Shown here one piece after another: positions 17,727-26,440 of a stretch of DNA of 64,000 nucleotides. Origin of the DNA: Thauera sp. (GTDB taxonomy: Bacteria; Pseudomonadota; Gammaproteobacteria; Burkholderiales; Rhodocyclaceae); NCBI GenBank assembly GCA_003446655.1, contig DMCZ01000039.1, positions 6,078-70,077 on the forward strand, in the 5' to 3' direction. The notes below the pieces were generated by a model. It was not told the origin of the DNA. It made no database searches and saw only the letters and a program-made list of their open reading frames with translations. The translations under genes and the position numbers were made by a program. Positions within the stretch are counted from its first letter, which is position 1, and every line of letters begins with the position of its first letter.

Positions 17727-18096
17727 CGCGTCCTCCCCCGGTTGTATGCGTTCGCGCCGCGCTCGCGCCCGCGCGCGCGGCCTCCCTGACGCAAATGTAG
17801 GAGACAAGCGGGGCGGGGGAAAGGTGAGGGAAGGCGGGGGCAGGAAAAGCCGGGGAGGCCGCCGGTGAGCGGCGCACGGCTCCGTACGCGGTAAAGATCA
17901 TTTTGTGATCTAATTCGCCCCCATCCGGCGGCGGCAGGCATCGGTCCCGCCGAGACTTTCCGCCCACGGCTCCACACACCGCCCCCCTCCAGCACCCCCC
18001 TCTCGCCCCTTAACTCCAGCACCGTCCCTCCCATCGCCGTCGCGCACGCGTGCCTGTGCCCGCCGCGCGCCGCGCCCCTCGCTTCCGGACCCCCGC
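17727..18096. other. 370-bp divergent intergenic region with one palindrome
   Basis: This gap separates the leftward patatin-CHAT-MBL unit from the rightward HPP-CBS gene and should hold both promoters. It is GC-rich except around 17890-17915, where an AT-rich palindrome lies (annotated separately). No gene, terminator or repeat is seen elsewhere in it. Confidence 0.5.
17895..17911. promoter_or_regulatory. Palindrome AGATCA-N5-TGATCT, candidate operator
   Basis: A perfect 6-bp inverted repeat with a 5-base spacer (TTTTG) in the only AT-rich patch of the divergent promoter region. Its place about 170 bp upstream of the patatin start and 185 bp upstream of the HPP start fits an operator. No regulator is encoded next to it. 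Confidence 0.4.
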
Positions 18097-19200
18097 ATGT
18101 CGTTCTGGCCTCGTTTCACGCTACCCGCCCCGCTCGCCGCCGGCCCGCGGGAGATCCTGCTTGGCTCGCTCGGCGCCGGGCTGGGCCTGCTGCTCACCGA
18201 GTGGGTCGGGCGGCTCATCCTCGGCCACAGCCTGCCCTGGTTCGTCGCCCCGATGGGGGCCTCGGCGGTGCTGCTGTTCTGCGTGCCCGCCAGCCCGCTG
18301 GCGCAGCCCTGGCCCTGTCTGGCGGGCAATACCCTGTCGGCCGTGATCGGGGTCGCGTGTCACCAGCTGCTGGGCGACACCGGCATGGCGCTCGCGCTGG
18401 CCGGGCTGCTGGCGATCGGCACCATGTTCCTGCTCCGCTGCCTGCATCCGCCCGGTGGCGCGATGGCGCTGACCGCGGTGCTCGGCGGGCCGGCCGTCCA
18501 TGAGCTCGGCTACGGCTTCGCGCTCGCGCCGGTGATGGTCGACACCGTCGCGATGCTGCTGCTCGCCGCGCTGTTCAACAACCTTGCCGGGCGGCGCTAC
18601 CCGCACCAGTCCGCGGCGCGGCCGCATCCGCACGCCACCCGCGACCCGGTGCCGAGCGAGCGGGTGGGCTTCAACGCCGCCGACCTCGATGCCGCGCTCG
18701 CGTCCTTCGGCGAAGTGCTCGACATCGACCGCGAGGACCTGGAAGAGATCATGGTGCGCGCGCAGATGCACGCCCGCCGGCGGCACTGGGGGGCGGTGCG
18801 CTGCGGCGACGTCATGTCGCGCGACGTGGTGGCGATCGGACCGCAGGCGACGCTCGGCGAGGCCTGGGCGCTGCTGGCGCACCACCGGATCAAGGCGCTG
18901 CCGGTGGTGGAGGAGGGCGACCGGCTGGTCGGTATCATCGCGGTGCGCGACTTCTTCGTCGCCCCCGGCGCGCCCGGCGAGCCGCCGGCAACCATGCGCA
19001 GCGGGCGGACCGTGGGCGAGGCGATGACCGCCGCGGTGCGCAGCGCCCGTCCGGAGCAGCCGCTGGCCGAGCTCATCGCCGACTTCGCCGACCGCGGCCT
19101 GCATCACATGCCGGTGACCGATTCTGCCGGCCGAGTGGTCGGCATGATCACCCAGTCGGACGTGGTGGGGGCGCTGTTCGCAGGCGAGCCGCGCGGGTGA
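18097..19200 (+). CDS. HPP-family membrane protein with tandem CBS domains
   Basis: A 367-residue protein. The N-terminal about 170 residues are an HPP integral membrane domain: helices EILLGSLGAGLGLLLTEWVG, FVAPMGASAVLLFCVPAS, GNTLSAVIGVACHQLLG, then the naming motif CLHPPGGAMALTAVLGG. The C-terminal half holds two CBS motifs (MSRDVVAIGPQATLGEAWAL with IKALPVVEEGDRLVGIIAV; then LAELIADFADRGLHHMPV with GMITQSDVVGALF), which usually sense adenine nucleotides. Plant HPP proteins transport nitrite; the bacterial substrate is unknown. It lies upstream of a molybdoenzyme gene with a 196-bp regulated gap, so it is probably not in that operon. Confidence 0.85.
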   Translation: MSFWPRFTLPAPLAAGPREILLGSLGAGLGLLLTEWVGRLILGHSLPWFVAPMGASAVLLFCVPASPLAQPWPCLAGNTLSAVIGVACHQLLGDTGMALALAGLLAIGTMFLLRCLHPPGGAMALTAVLGGPAVHELGYGFALAPVMVDTVAMLLLAALFNNLAGRRYPHQSAARPHPHATRDPVPSERVGFNAADLDAALASFGEVLDIDREDLEEIMVRAQMHARRRHWGAVRCGDVMSRDVVAIGPQATLGEAWALLAHHRIKALPVVEEGDRLVGIIAVRDFFVAPGAPGEPPATMRSGRTVGEAMTAAVRSARPEQPLAELIADFADRGLHHMPVTDSAGRVVGMITQSDVVGALFAGEPRG

Positions 19201-19275
19201 GCGCCCGGGCGTGAGCGTCGCCGGGCGAGTGGCACCGGGCAAGCGCCGCCAGGGCGCGGCGCCCACGTGAACGCC

Positions 19276-19326
19276 ATTAACAAAGCCGTCCACGTGGTTA
19301 GCAATTCTGCAGCCGGGGTTAACGCC
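19276..19326 (+). promoter_or_regulatory. Three 21-bp-phased TorR-box-like repeats upstream of the torA-like gene
   Basis: ATTAACA (19276), GTTAGCA (19297) and GTTAACG (19318) recur at exactly 21-bp spacing, two helical turns, ending about 70 bp before the ATG at 19397. They resemble the E. coli tor box CTGTTCATAT (TGTTCAT versus TGTTAAC/T), and the same element recurs with the same phase upstream of torE. TorR is encoded 7 kb away. The binding itself is inferred. Confidence 0.6.
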
Positions 19327-19396
19327 GGTGGCGGAGGATCGGGCTCATGAAGAACTCCGGCCGTACCTGGCCGGAACATGAACCAGGAGACCCGCC

Positions 19397-22045
19397 ATGT
19401 CGCTCAGCCGCCGCGCCTTCCTCAAGTCCACCGCCGCCATCGCAGTCGCCAGCGGCGGGCTCAAGCTGTTCGGTCTCAACGAGGTGTTCGCCGCCGACAC
19501 CGTGCTGATTCCGCATGCCTCGCACTACGGCCCGTTCAAGGCGGTGGTGAAGAACGGCGTGCTGATCGGCGTGCAGCCGCTGCCCGGCTTCGACCCGATG
19601 CCCACGCAGATGCTGCTCGAGGGGGTGCTCAGCCGCACCTACCACCCGACCCGCGTCATGTACCCGATGGTGCGCCGTTCCTACCTCGCCAATCCGCGTG
19701 GCGACACCAGACCGCATCTGCGCGGCAGGGAGCCCTTCGTGCGCGTGTCCTGGGAGGACGCGCTCGCGCTCGTCGCCGACGCCAGCCTGCGCACCATCGA
19801 GCAGCACGGCAACGACGCCCTGTTCAGCTCGTCCTACGGCGGCTGGTCGCACGCCGGCGTGCTGCGCCCGCAGGTGCTGCAGGGGCGCCTGTTCGGCCTC
19901 ATCGGCGGCCACAGCGTGACCACCGGCGACTACTCGGGCGGCGCCTCGCAGGTCAGCCTGCCGCACATCATCGGCGACATGGAGGTGTACTCGCCGCAGA
20001 CCGCCTGGGAAGTGATCCGCGACCACACCGAGGTCTTCGTGCTCGTCGGCTGCGACCCGTGGAAGAACAACCGCATCGAATACACGGTGGCCGACCACCA
20101 GATGTATTCGCGCTGGGAGGCGATCCGCGACGCCGGCGTGAAGTTCGTGTCGATCAACCCGCAGCGCACCACCACCGACGAGGCGATGCGCGCCGAGTGG
20201 GTGAAGATCGTCCCCAACACCGACACCGCGCTGTTCCTCGCGATGTGCTGGCACGTGTATACGACCGGCAAGGTCGACAAGGCCTACCTCGACAAATACA
20301 CCGTCGGCTTCGAACGGTTCCTGCCCTACCTGCTCGGCAAGGACGCCGACGGCACGCCGCCCAAGACCCCGGAATGGGCCGCGAAGATCACCGGCATCCC
20401 GGCGGCGAAGATCGTCGAGCTGGCCGACCTGTTCGCCAGCAAGCGCACCGAGTTCGCCGGCGCCTGGGCGCTGCAGCGCGCCCACCACGGCGAGATGACG
20501 CACTGGGCGATCATCGCCTTCGCCGCCATGACCGGAAAGATCGGCAAGCCGGGCGAAGGCGTGGGCTTCTCCTGGCACTACGGTGGTGGCGGCATGCCGG
20601 TCTCCGGCAAGCGTGGCGCGGTGGGCATCCCGCAGGGGCGCAACCCGGCCAAGGGGCGCTGCCCGGCCTCGCGCATCTCGGAAATGCTGCTCAACCCCGG
20701 CAAGCCCTATACCCGCGACGGCGCGAACTTCACCTTTCCCGACGTGCACATGATCTACAACGCCGGCAACAACTTCGTCCATCACCAGCAGAACACCAAC
20801 GAGCTGATCGAGGCGATGGCGAAGAAGGTACACACCGTGGTGAACCAGGACCCGTGGTGGTGTGCCTCGTCGCGCTACGCCGACATCGTGCTGCCGGCCA
20901 CCAGTCACCTCGAACGTGACGACATCAGCACCGGCGGCACCTACAGCAACGACAAGATCTGGGCGATGCGCCAGGTGATCCAGCCCTACGGCGAGAGCCT
21001 GGACGACTTCGAGATCTTCCGCCGCCTGGCCGAGCTGTTCGGCGTCGAGTACGGCTTCACCGAGGGCATGACGGTGATGGACATCGTCAGGAAGAGCTAC
21101 GCCAACACCGACGCGAAGCTCCCCTTCGAAGCGTTCTGGGAGACCGGCGTGGCCGAGATGGAGGTGCCGGAAGCGGCCCGCCGCTGGGTGCGTCATGGCG
21201 ACTTCTACGCCGACCCGGTGAAGAACCCGCTGCACACCGCCACCGGCAAGATCGGCCTGTACGTTGAAGCCTTCGAGCGCTTCGGCACCAAGGAATGCCC
21301 GCCGATCCCGAAGTACCTCGAGCCGGCCGAATTCCTCGGCAACGCCAAGCCGGGCCAGGTGCACGTGGTGAGCCCGCACCCCTTCATGCGGGTGCATTCG
21401 CAGATGGCCAACGCCGAATGCTCTAAGCACCTCAACATCCAGGGCCGCGAGTTCGCACTGGTCAGTGAGGAAGATGCGCGCGAGCGCGGGGTCAGGGACG
21501 GCGACCTGATCGAGGTGTACAACGACCGCGGCGCGGTCATCGTCGGCGCGCGCGTGTCGTCCAGCATCATGAAGGGCGTGATCAGCATCTACGAGGGCGC
21601 CTGGCTGTCGAAGGACAGCAAGGGGCGCTGCAATAGCGGCGCGATCAACGTGCTCACCACCAGCGTGGCGGCGAGCGACCTCAGCCAGGCCACCAGCGCC
21701 AACACCTGCCTGGCGTACTTTCGCAAATGCACCGACGCCGAGGGGCCGAACCGCGCCTACGAGCCGCCAGTGGTCGAGACCACGACCGGCCGCGTCGAAG
21801 CCGCCGCGCTCGCGCTCACCGAGCGCGCGCAGAACGCCAAGGCCGCCGCCACCGCCGGCCTGAGCCCGGGCGAGAAGCTGTTCTACGAGCGCTGCACGCT
21901 GTGCCATGTGCCGCGCGAACCGGGTGACTACACCGTCAAGCAGTGGCATGGCATCACCGAAAGCATGTTCCCGCGCGCCGGCCTGTCCGACGAGGAACGC
22001 AAGCTCGTGCTCGAGTTCCTGGAGAAGAACGCCAAGCCGATGTGA
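19397..22045 (+). CDS. TorA-like molybdopterin S/N-oxide reductase with fused C-terminal haem c domain
   Basis: An 882-residue periplasmic enzyme of the DMSO/TMAO reductase family. It has a Tat signal at residues 4-10 (SRRAFLK) followed by a hydrophobic stretch, then the Mo-bis-MGD catalytic domain with TTGDYSGGASQ (Ser-ligand region), VLVGCDPWKNNRIEY and the late domain-IV block [14 protein letters not shown]. No N-terminal FeS Cys motif, as in TorA. Unusually, about 70 residues are added at the end with C833-T-L-C836-H837 and a distal Met-containing helix, a small class-I-like cytochrome c. TorA normally takes electrons from a separate TorC; here a haem is built in. GGAGA precedes the ATG. 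Whether TMAO, DMSO or another oxide is the substrate is unknown. Confidence 0.87.
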   Translation: MSLSRRAFLKSTAAIAVASGGLKLFGLNEVFAADTVLIPHASHYGPFKAVVKNGVLIGVQPLPGFDPMPTQMLLEGVLSRTYHPTRVMYPMVRRSYLANPRGDTRPHLRGREPFVRVSWEDALALVADASLRTIEQHGNDALFSSSYGGWSHAGVLRPQVLQGRLFGLIGGHSVTTGDYSGGASQVSLPHIIGDMEVYSPQTAWEVIRDHTEVFVLVGCDPWKNNRIEYTVADHQMYSRWEAIRDAGVKFVSINPQRTTTDEAMRAEWVKIVPNTDTALFLAMCWHVYTTGKVDKAYLDKYTVGFERFLPYLLGKDADGTPPKTPEWAAKITGIPAAKIVELADLFASKRTEFAGAWALQRAHHGEMTHWAIIAFAAMTGKIGKPGEGVGFSWHYGGGGMPVSGKRGAVGIPQGRNPAKGRCPASRISEMLLNPGKPYTRDGANFTFPDVHMIYNAGNNFVHHQQNTNELIEAMAKKVHTVVNQDPWWCASSRYADIVLPATSHLERDDISTGGTYSNDKIWAMRQVIQPYGESLDDFEIFRRLAELFGVEYGFTEGMTVMDIVRKSYANTDAKLPFEAFWETGVAEMEVPEAARRWVRHGDFYADPVKNPLHTATGKIGLYVEAFERFGTKECPPIPKYLEPAEFLGNAKPGQVHVVSPHPFMRVHSQMANAECSKHLNIQGREFALVSEEDARERGVRDGDLIEVYNDRGAVIVGARVSSSIMKGVISIYEGAWLSKDSKGRCNSGAINVLTTSVAASDLSQATSANTCLAYFRKCTDAEGPNRAYEPPVVETTTGRVEAAALALTERAQNAKAAATAGLSPGEKLFYERCTLCHVPREPGDYTVKQWHGITESMFPRAGLSDEERKLVLEFLEKNAKPM

Positions 22046-22064
22046 GCGCGGAAGCGGTGGATGG

Positions 22065-22092
22065 GCGGGCGCGGCCATGGCGCCGCGCCCGC
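22065..22092 (+). terminator. GC-rich stem-loop after the torA-like gene
   Basis: GCGGGCGCGGC (22065-22075) pairs with GCCGCGCCCGC (22082-22092), an 11-bp stem with a 6-base loop, 20 bases after the stop. There is no T-tract, so it may stabilise the 3' end rather than terminate alone. Confidence 0.45.
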
Positions 22093-22109
22093 CGCCCGGC
22101 CGGGAAGCT

Positions 22110-22143
22110 GGCGCCGAGCGGGCCTCAGGGCCGGCTCGGCGCC
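22110..22143. terminator. Stem-loop spanning the 3' end of torT
   Basis: GGCGCCGAGC (22110-22119) pairs with GCTCGGCGCC (22134-22143); inside it GGGCC-TCA-GGGCC forms a second stem. It covers the torT stop codon in a convergent gap and could end transcription from either side. No U-tract is present. Confidence 0.4.
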
Positions 22144-23282
22144 ACGTCGTAGGCGGGCACGAAACCGGCGGGCGGCAGCATCCAGTCCATCGGGTAGCGG
22201 CCGACGGTGGCCGGCTCGACCAGCTCCACGCTCGGACCGAGGTAGGGTTCGAGCGTCTTCCCCTCGAGCGCGCGCAGCCCCTGGCGGATCGCCATGCGGC
22301 CCTGCAGCACCGGGAAGTCGGTCACCGAGGCGAGGATGCGGCCGCGCATCATGCCGCTGTAGACGCCCGGCGTGACGTAGGAGGCGACGATGCCGAGCGT
22401 CTCCTCGCGCTGGCGGCGGCGCACTTCTGCGATCGCCGCCTCGGCCATCGGTGCGTTGCCCACCAGGTAGTCGAGCTTCGGCTGGGCGTCGAGCACCTCC
22501 TCGACGAGCTGGCGCTGGATCGAACGCCCGGTGTCGCCATGGCGCACCACGGCGATGCGCACCGCGCTGCCCTCGAGCGCGGCGCGAAAGCCGCGGTCGA
22601 TGAACCCCACCCAGTCCGCGTCCTGCGGCCCCGGGAACCAGGCGATGTCCGCCGGGGCGCTGCCCGCCGGGTGGCGCTCGGCCAGCCAGCGGCCGACCTG
22701 CCAGCCGAGCTGGTACCACGGCACGCCCACCTTGGCGCTGACCACGCTGGCGTCGATGTCGTTGATCAGGCCGATCACCGGGTGGCCGGCGAGGTAGGGC
22801 GCGAGCAGATCGTTCATCCCCGCGAAGCTGACCGTGCCCAAAAGCAGGGCGTCGACCGCCGGGTCGCCGATGCACTGGGTGATGCGCTCGCGCTGGCGCG
22901 CCAGATGCTCGTAGCCGCCGGCCTCGAGCACGCGCAGGCCGATGCCGAGCGCGCGCGCCTCCTCGACCATGCCGTAGTTCACCGCCAGCCAGTAGCTGTC
23001 CTTGAGATGGGGATACACCGCGCACAGGCGCCAGCGCTGGGAAGCCGCAAGCGCCGGCAGGGCAGGCGGCGGCGCATCGGCCGCGGCCTTCGCATCGCCC
23101 GACCAGCGCTCGATCGGCCAGGACGGGGCCGCGGCGGCGCGAGCGGGCGGCGCGGAAGGCGAGACGCCGTCGTCGGCCGCGCCGGCCAGCCGGGTGCAGA
23201 GCAGCAGCCCTGCCAGTGCGGGTGCAAGCAGCGTCGCCGCCGCTGCGGCCCTGGTGCGCTGGCGCCGGTAAGATGAGGCCAT
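22125..23282 (-). CDS. torT: TMAO reductase system periplasmic binding protein TorT
   Basis: A 385-residue type-1 periplasmic binding protein that binds TMAO and signals to the TorS sensor domain. N-terminal export signal (AAAAATLLAPALAGLLLCTRLAGA), a Pro/Ala linker, then the TorT fold: RLCAVYPHLKDSYWLAVNYG, DPAVDALLLGTVSFAGMNDL, HPVIGLINDIDASVVSAKVG, GVPWYQLGWQVGRWL, LDYLVGNAPMAEAAI and a C-terminal GRYPMDWMLPPAGF. The ATG at 23282 has AGAGGA about 5 bases upstream. It is divergent from torS with only 51 bp between start codons, a classic arrangement for the sensory trio. Assignment rests on TorT-like blocks plus context. Confidence 0.87.
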   Translation of the reverse strand: MASSYRRQRTRAAAAATLLAPALAGLLLCTRLAGAADDGVSPSAPPARAAAAPSWPIERWSGDAKAAADAPPPALPALAASQRWRLCAVYPHLKDSYWLAVNYGMVEEARALGIGLRVLEAGGYEHLARQRERITQCIGDPAVDALLLGTVSFAGMNDLLAPYLAGHPVIGLINDIDASVVSAKVGVPWYQLGWQVGRWLAERHPAGSAPADIAWFPGPQDADWVGFIDRGFRAALEGSAVRIAVVRHGDTGRSIQRQLVEEVLDAQPKLDYLVGNAPMAEAAIAEVRRRQREETLGIVASYVTPGVYSGMMRGRILASVTDFPVLQGRMAIRQGLRALEGKTLEPYLGPSVELVEPATVGRYPMDWMLPPAGFVPAYDVAPSRP

Positions 23283-23333
23283 GTTTCCTCTTTCTGCGGG
23301 CGAGGCCTTCGAGCGCCCCGCCGTCCATGCCCG

Positions 23334-26318
23334 ATGAGCGCCCAATCTTACGTGAATCCCGCGCCCAGCCGCCGCTTCGGCCTGCGCGAACGCCTGCTCG
23401 TGGCGCTGTTCCTTGGTGCCCTGGCGACGGTGCTGGTGGCGGTCGTGGGCTGGATCAGCTTCCAGCGCGTGGTGGGCAGCCAGCAGGCGATCATCCGCGA
23501 CACGCTGCCGGCCGCCGATGCGCTGCATGAGGCGGTGCGCGGCAACGCCCGCCTCGCGGCGCTTGCGCCGCGGCTGGCGCGGGTGGAGTCGGGGGCGGAG
23601 CTGGCGCAGCTGCGCACGCTGCTCGCCGACGAGTCCGCGCGCATCCGCGAGCGCCTGGCGGCGCTGCAGTCGCCGCACGTGGAGCCCGAGTTGCGCACTC
23701 GCCTGCAGGCCACCGGCGAGGCATTGGCGGTGCGCCTGGAGGCGATGGGCGACACCATTGCCACCCGCCTGGCGCTGCGCGCCTCGCGCGCGCGTGAGGC
23801 CGAGGCGCTGCGCGAGGCCATCGACGCCCTCGACGGCCTCGCGCGCATGCACACCGAGAACGCCACCGCGCTGCTGGTAACCACCCTCACCAGCCTGCTG
23901 CAGCCGCCTGCGAACAGCGCCGCCGCGGCGCCCGCGCCCGTCACCGGGGCGGAGCGCGCCGCCGCGCGCGACCGCCTGCTCGATCTCGATCTCGACACGC
24001 TCGAGCGCATGCATGAGCTCACCCTCACCGTGCATGGCCTGGCCTTCCTCATCGACCGCCTCGACGAGGTCGACTCCGCCGCCCGCCTGCAGGCCGCGCG
24101 CGCCGAGCTCGCCCGCCACCTCAACCTGCTCGAGCGCCGTGTGCGCGACATCCCGGACCCCGGCGCACGCGCGCAGGGCTTGCAGCTGCATGACGCGGTG
24201 GCGCGCGCGCTCGCCGACGGCGGCGCGGTCGATCTGCGCGCGCTGGAGATCGAACTGCGCGCACGCAGCGACGGCCTGCAGAACGAGGTCGGCAGCCTCA
24301 CCACCGAGCTCGACGCCCTCGCCGGCGAGCTGATCCACCGCGGCGGGCGCATCCTGGCCTCGGCGGGTTCGGCTGCCGAGCGCAGCGCCACCTCCGGGCT
24401 GATCGCCTTCGGCGTCATCGCCGCCGCGCTGCTGCTGGTCACCGCCGCGGTGAGCTGGCACGTGCTGCGCCGGCACACGCTCGGCCGCCTGCTCGCGCTC
24501 GAGCGGGCCACGCTCGCGCTCGCCGGTGGGCAGCGCGACGTGGCGATCGACACCTCCGGCGACGACGAGCTGGCCTCGCTGTCGCGCGCGCTCGAGCGCT
24601 TCCGCAACGACGCCATCGAGCGCGACCGCCTCGCCGAGGCGCTGCGCCTGCAGCAGCAGGAACTGGAGAACCAGGTGCTGGCGCGCACCGCCGAGCTGCG
24701 CGAGGCCAACGCCGCGCTCGCCCGCGAGACGGCCGAGCACGCCACCGCCCGGGTCGCCGCCGAGAAGGCCGACCACGCCAAGACGGCCTTCCTCGGCACC
24801 GTCAGCCACGAGCTGCGCACCCCGATGGCCGGCATCCTGGGTTTGCTCGAGCTGCTCGAGACTTCGCCGCCCGACGCCGAGCGCTCGCATTACCTCGCGC
24901 AGATGCGCGCCGCCGCCACGCTGCTGCTCGAACTCCTCGAGGACATGCTCGACTTCGCCCGCATCGAGGCCGGTGGCGTGCATCTGGACACGCTCGCGTT
25001 CAGCCTGCGCGACGCGGTCAACGACGTCTTCGCGGTGCAGGGGACACGCGCCGCGGCGCGCGGGCTGGCGCTGGTGGCGGACATCGATCCCGGGGTGGCC
25101 GACGTGGTGGTGGGTGACCGGCGCAAGCTCAGCCAGATCCTGCTCAACCTGGTCGGCAACGCGATCAAGTTCAGCGACGAGGGCGCGGTGACCGTGCGCG
25201 TGAGCCGGGGCGCGCAGCCGGACGTGGTGTGCTTCGCGGTCGAGGATCACGGCATCGGCATCGATCCGGCGCGTCAGGCCGAGGTGTTCGAGCCCTTCGT
25301 GCAGGTGCGCGAAGGTGGTCGCCACCACGCCGGGACCGGGCTGGGGCTGGCGGTGTGCCGGCGGCTGGTGCGGGCGATGGGCGGGGAGATCGGGCTGGTC
25401 AGTGCGCCGGGGCAGGGGACGACGGTGAGCTTCGAGCTGACCCTCCCGGTGGCGCCCAGACCGGTCGCGGAGCAGGCCGGACCTGTGGCGGAACACGAGC
25501 CCGCGCCGCTCGCGCCCGGCCACTGCGTGCTGGTGGTCGAGGACGACGAGGTCAACCGCATGGTGGTCGAGCGCTTCCTGGACGGGCTCGATCAGCGGTC
25601 GATCTGCGTTTCGGACATTCAGGCCGGGCTGCAGGTGCTGAACGAAAGAGCGGTCGACCTCGTACTCATCGACATGAACCTGCCCGACGGCGACGGACGC
25701 GAGATGCTCGCCCGCATGCGGGCGCTCGCCCCGCACACGGATACGCCCGCGGTGCTGATGTCGGCGCACATTCCCCCGCACCAGGTCGATGCCCTGCTTG
25801 CGGCCGGGTTCGGTGCCTTCCTGTCCAAACCGTTCTCGCGCGCCCGCCTGCGTGCGGTGCTCGCCGGTCTGCTGGCCGGCACGGGGCCGCAAGCCGATGC
25901 AGCGCGCGGGTCAGCGCCGGCGGCGGAAGCGGCGGGATCGACCGCCGAGCTGGTGGACCGTGACTTCCTGCGCGCGGAGGAGGAGGCGCTTGGCCGCGCG
26001 GTGCTCGACGACATCGTCCGCGTGTTCCGCACCCAGGGCCAGGCGCTGACCGACGCGCTGATCGCCGGCAGCCGGGCGGGCGATGCGGAGCAGTGCGCGC
26101 GACTGGCGCACAAGCTGCGGGGCGCGGCGTTCAACCTCGGGCTCGCGCGGCTCGGCAACTGCGCGGCCCGCCTCGAGCAGGAGATCCGGCAGATCGAGGC
26201 GGACGGCGCGCTGGCCGTGCGCGTGCAGGACCTCGTCGGGGTGTATGGACAGACGATGACGGCGCTGGCCGAGATCCTCGATGCGGCGCCTCGACAGCCC
26301 GACGCGGACCCGGCCTGA
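23334..26318 (+). CDS. torS: Hybrid sensor histidine kinase TorS
   Basis: A 994-residue inner-membrane phosphorelay kinase that reads TorT-TMAO. TM1 (LLVALFLGALATVLVAVVGW), a periplasmic helical region of about 300 residues, TM2 (GLIAFGVIAAALLLVTAAVSW), HAMP, coiled coil, histidine kinase (H492 in VSHELRTPMAG; ATPase boxes LNLVGNAIKFSD, DHGIGIDP, GTGLGLAVCRRL), receiver (D780 in LVLIDMNLPDG) and a C-terminal Hpt domain (H926 in LAHKLRGAAFNLG). This HK-REC-Hpt order is the TorS architecture. It faces torT across 51 bp and converges on torR. The start ATG at 23334 has only a weak ribosome site. Confidence 0.92.
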   Translation: MSAQSYVNPAPSRRFGLRERLLVALFLGALATVLVAVVGWISFQRVVGSQQAIIRDTLPAADALHEAVRGNARLAALAPRLARVESGAELAQLRTLLADESARIRERLAALQSPHVEPELRTRLQATGEALAVRLEAMGDTIATRLALRASRAREAEALREAIDALDGLARMHTENATALLVTTLTSLLQPPANSAAAAPAPVTGAERAAARDRLLDLDLDTLERMHELTLTVHGLAFLIDRLDEVDSAARLQAARAELARHLNLLERRVRDIPDPGARAQGLQLHDAVARALADGGAVDLRALEIELRARSDGLQNEVGSLTTELDALAGELIHRGGRILASAGSAAERSATSGLIAFGVIAAALLLVTAAVSWHVLRRHTLGRLLALERATLALAGGQRDVAIDTSGDDELASLSRALERFRNDAIERDRLAEALRLQQQELENQVLARTAELREANAALARETAEHATARVAAEKADHAKTAFLGTVSHELRTPMAGILGLLELLETSPPDAERSHYLAQMRAAATLLLELLEDMLDFARIEAGGVHLDTLAFSLRDAVNDVFAVQGTRAAARGLALVADIDPGVADVVVGDRRKLSQILLNLVGNAIKFSDEGAVTVRVSRGAQPDVVCFAVEDHGIGIDPARQAEVFEPFVQVREGGRHHAGTGLGLAVCRRLVRAMGGEIGLVSAPGQGTTVSFELTLPVAPRPVAEQAGPVAEHEPAPLAPGHCVLVVEDDEVNRMVVERFLDGLDQRSICVSDIQAGLQVLNERAVDLVLIDMNLPDGDGREMLARMRALAPHTDTPAVLMSAHIPPHQVDALLAAGFGAFLSKPFSRARLRAVLAGLLAGTGPQADAARGSAPAAEAAGSTAELVDRDFLRAEEEALGRAVLDDIVRVFRTQGQALTDALIAGSRAGDAEQCARLAHKLRGAAFNLGLARLGNCAARLEQEIRQIEADGALAVRVQDLVGVYGQTMTALAEILDAAPRQPDADPA

Positions 26319-26440
26319 GGCCGGCTGCGCAAGAGGGCGCCCCGGCCAGCGCCGGGAGGCGGCCTGCGCGGCGGACGCCTCGATCAGCCGCGTACGCGAC
26401 GTCTGCGCCCACCGGGAAGGCCGCAAGTAGCGCAGTCCGA

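Noticed and set aside
18097..22045. HPP-CBS gene as first gene of the torA-like operon
   Set aside because: A 196-bp gap containing phased TorR-like boxes separates them, so the reductase has its own promoter.
22125..25892. Very long open frame on the minus strand running through torS and into torT
   Set aside because: Only the torT part (22125-23282) has a signal peptide and family motifs. The rest is antisense to torS and is a high-GC shadow.
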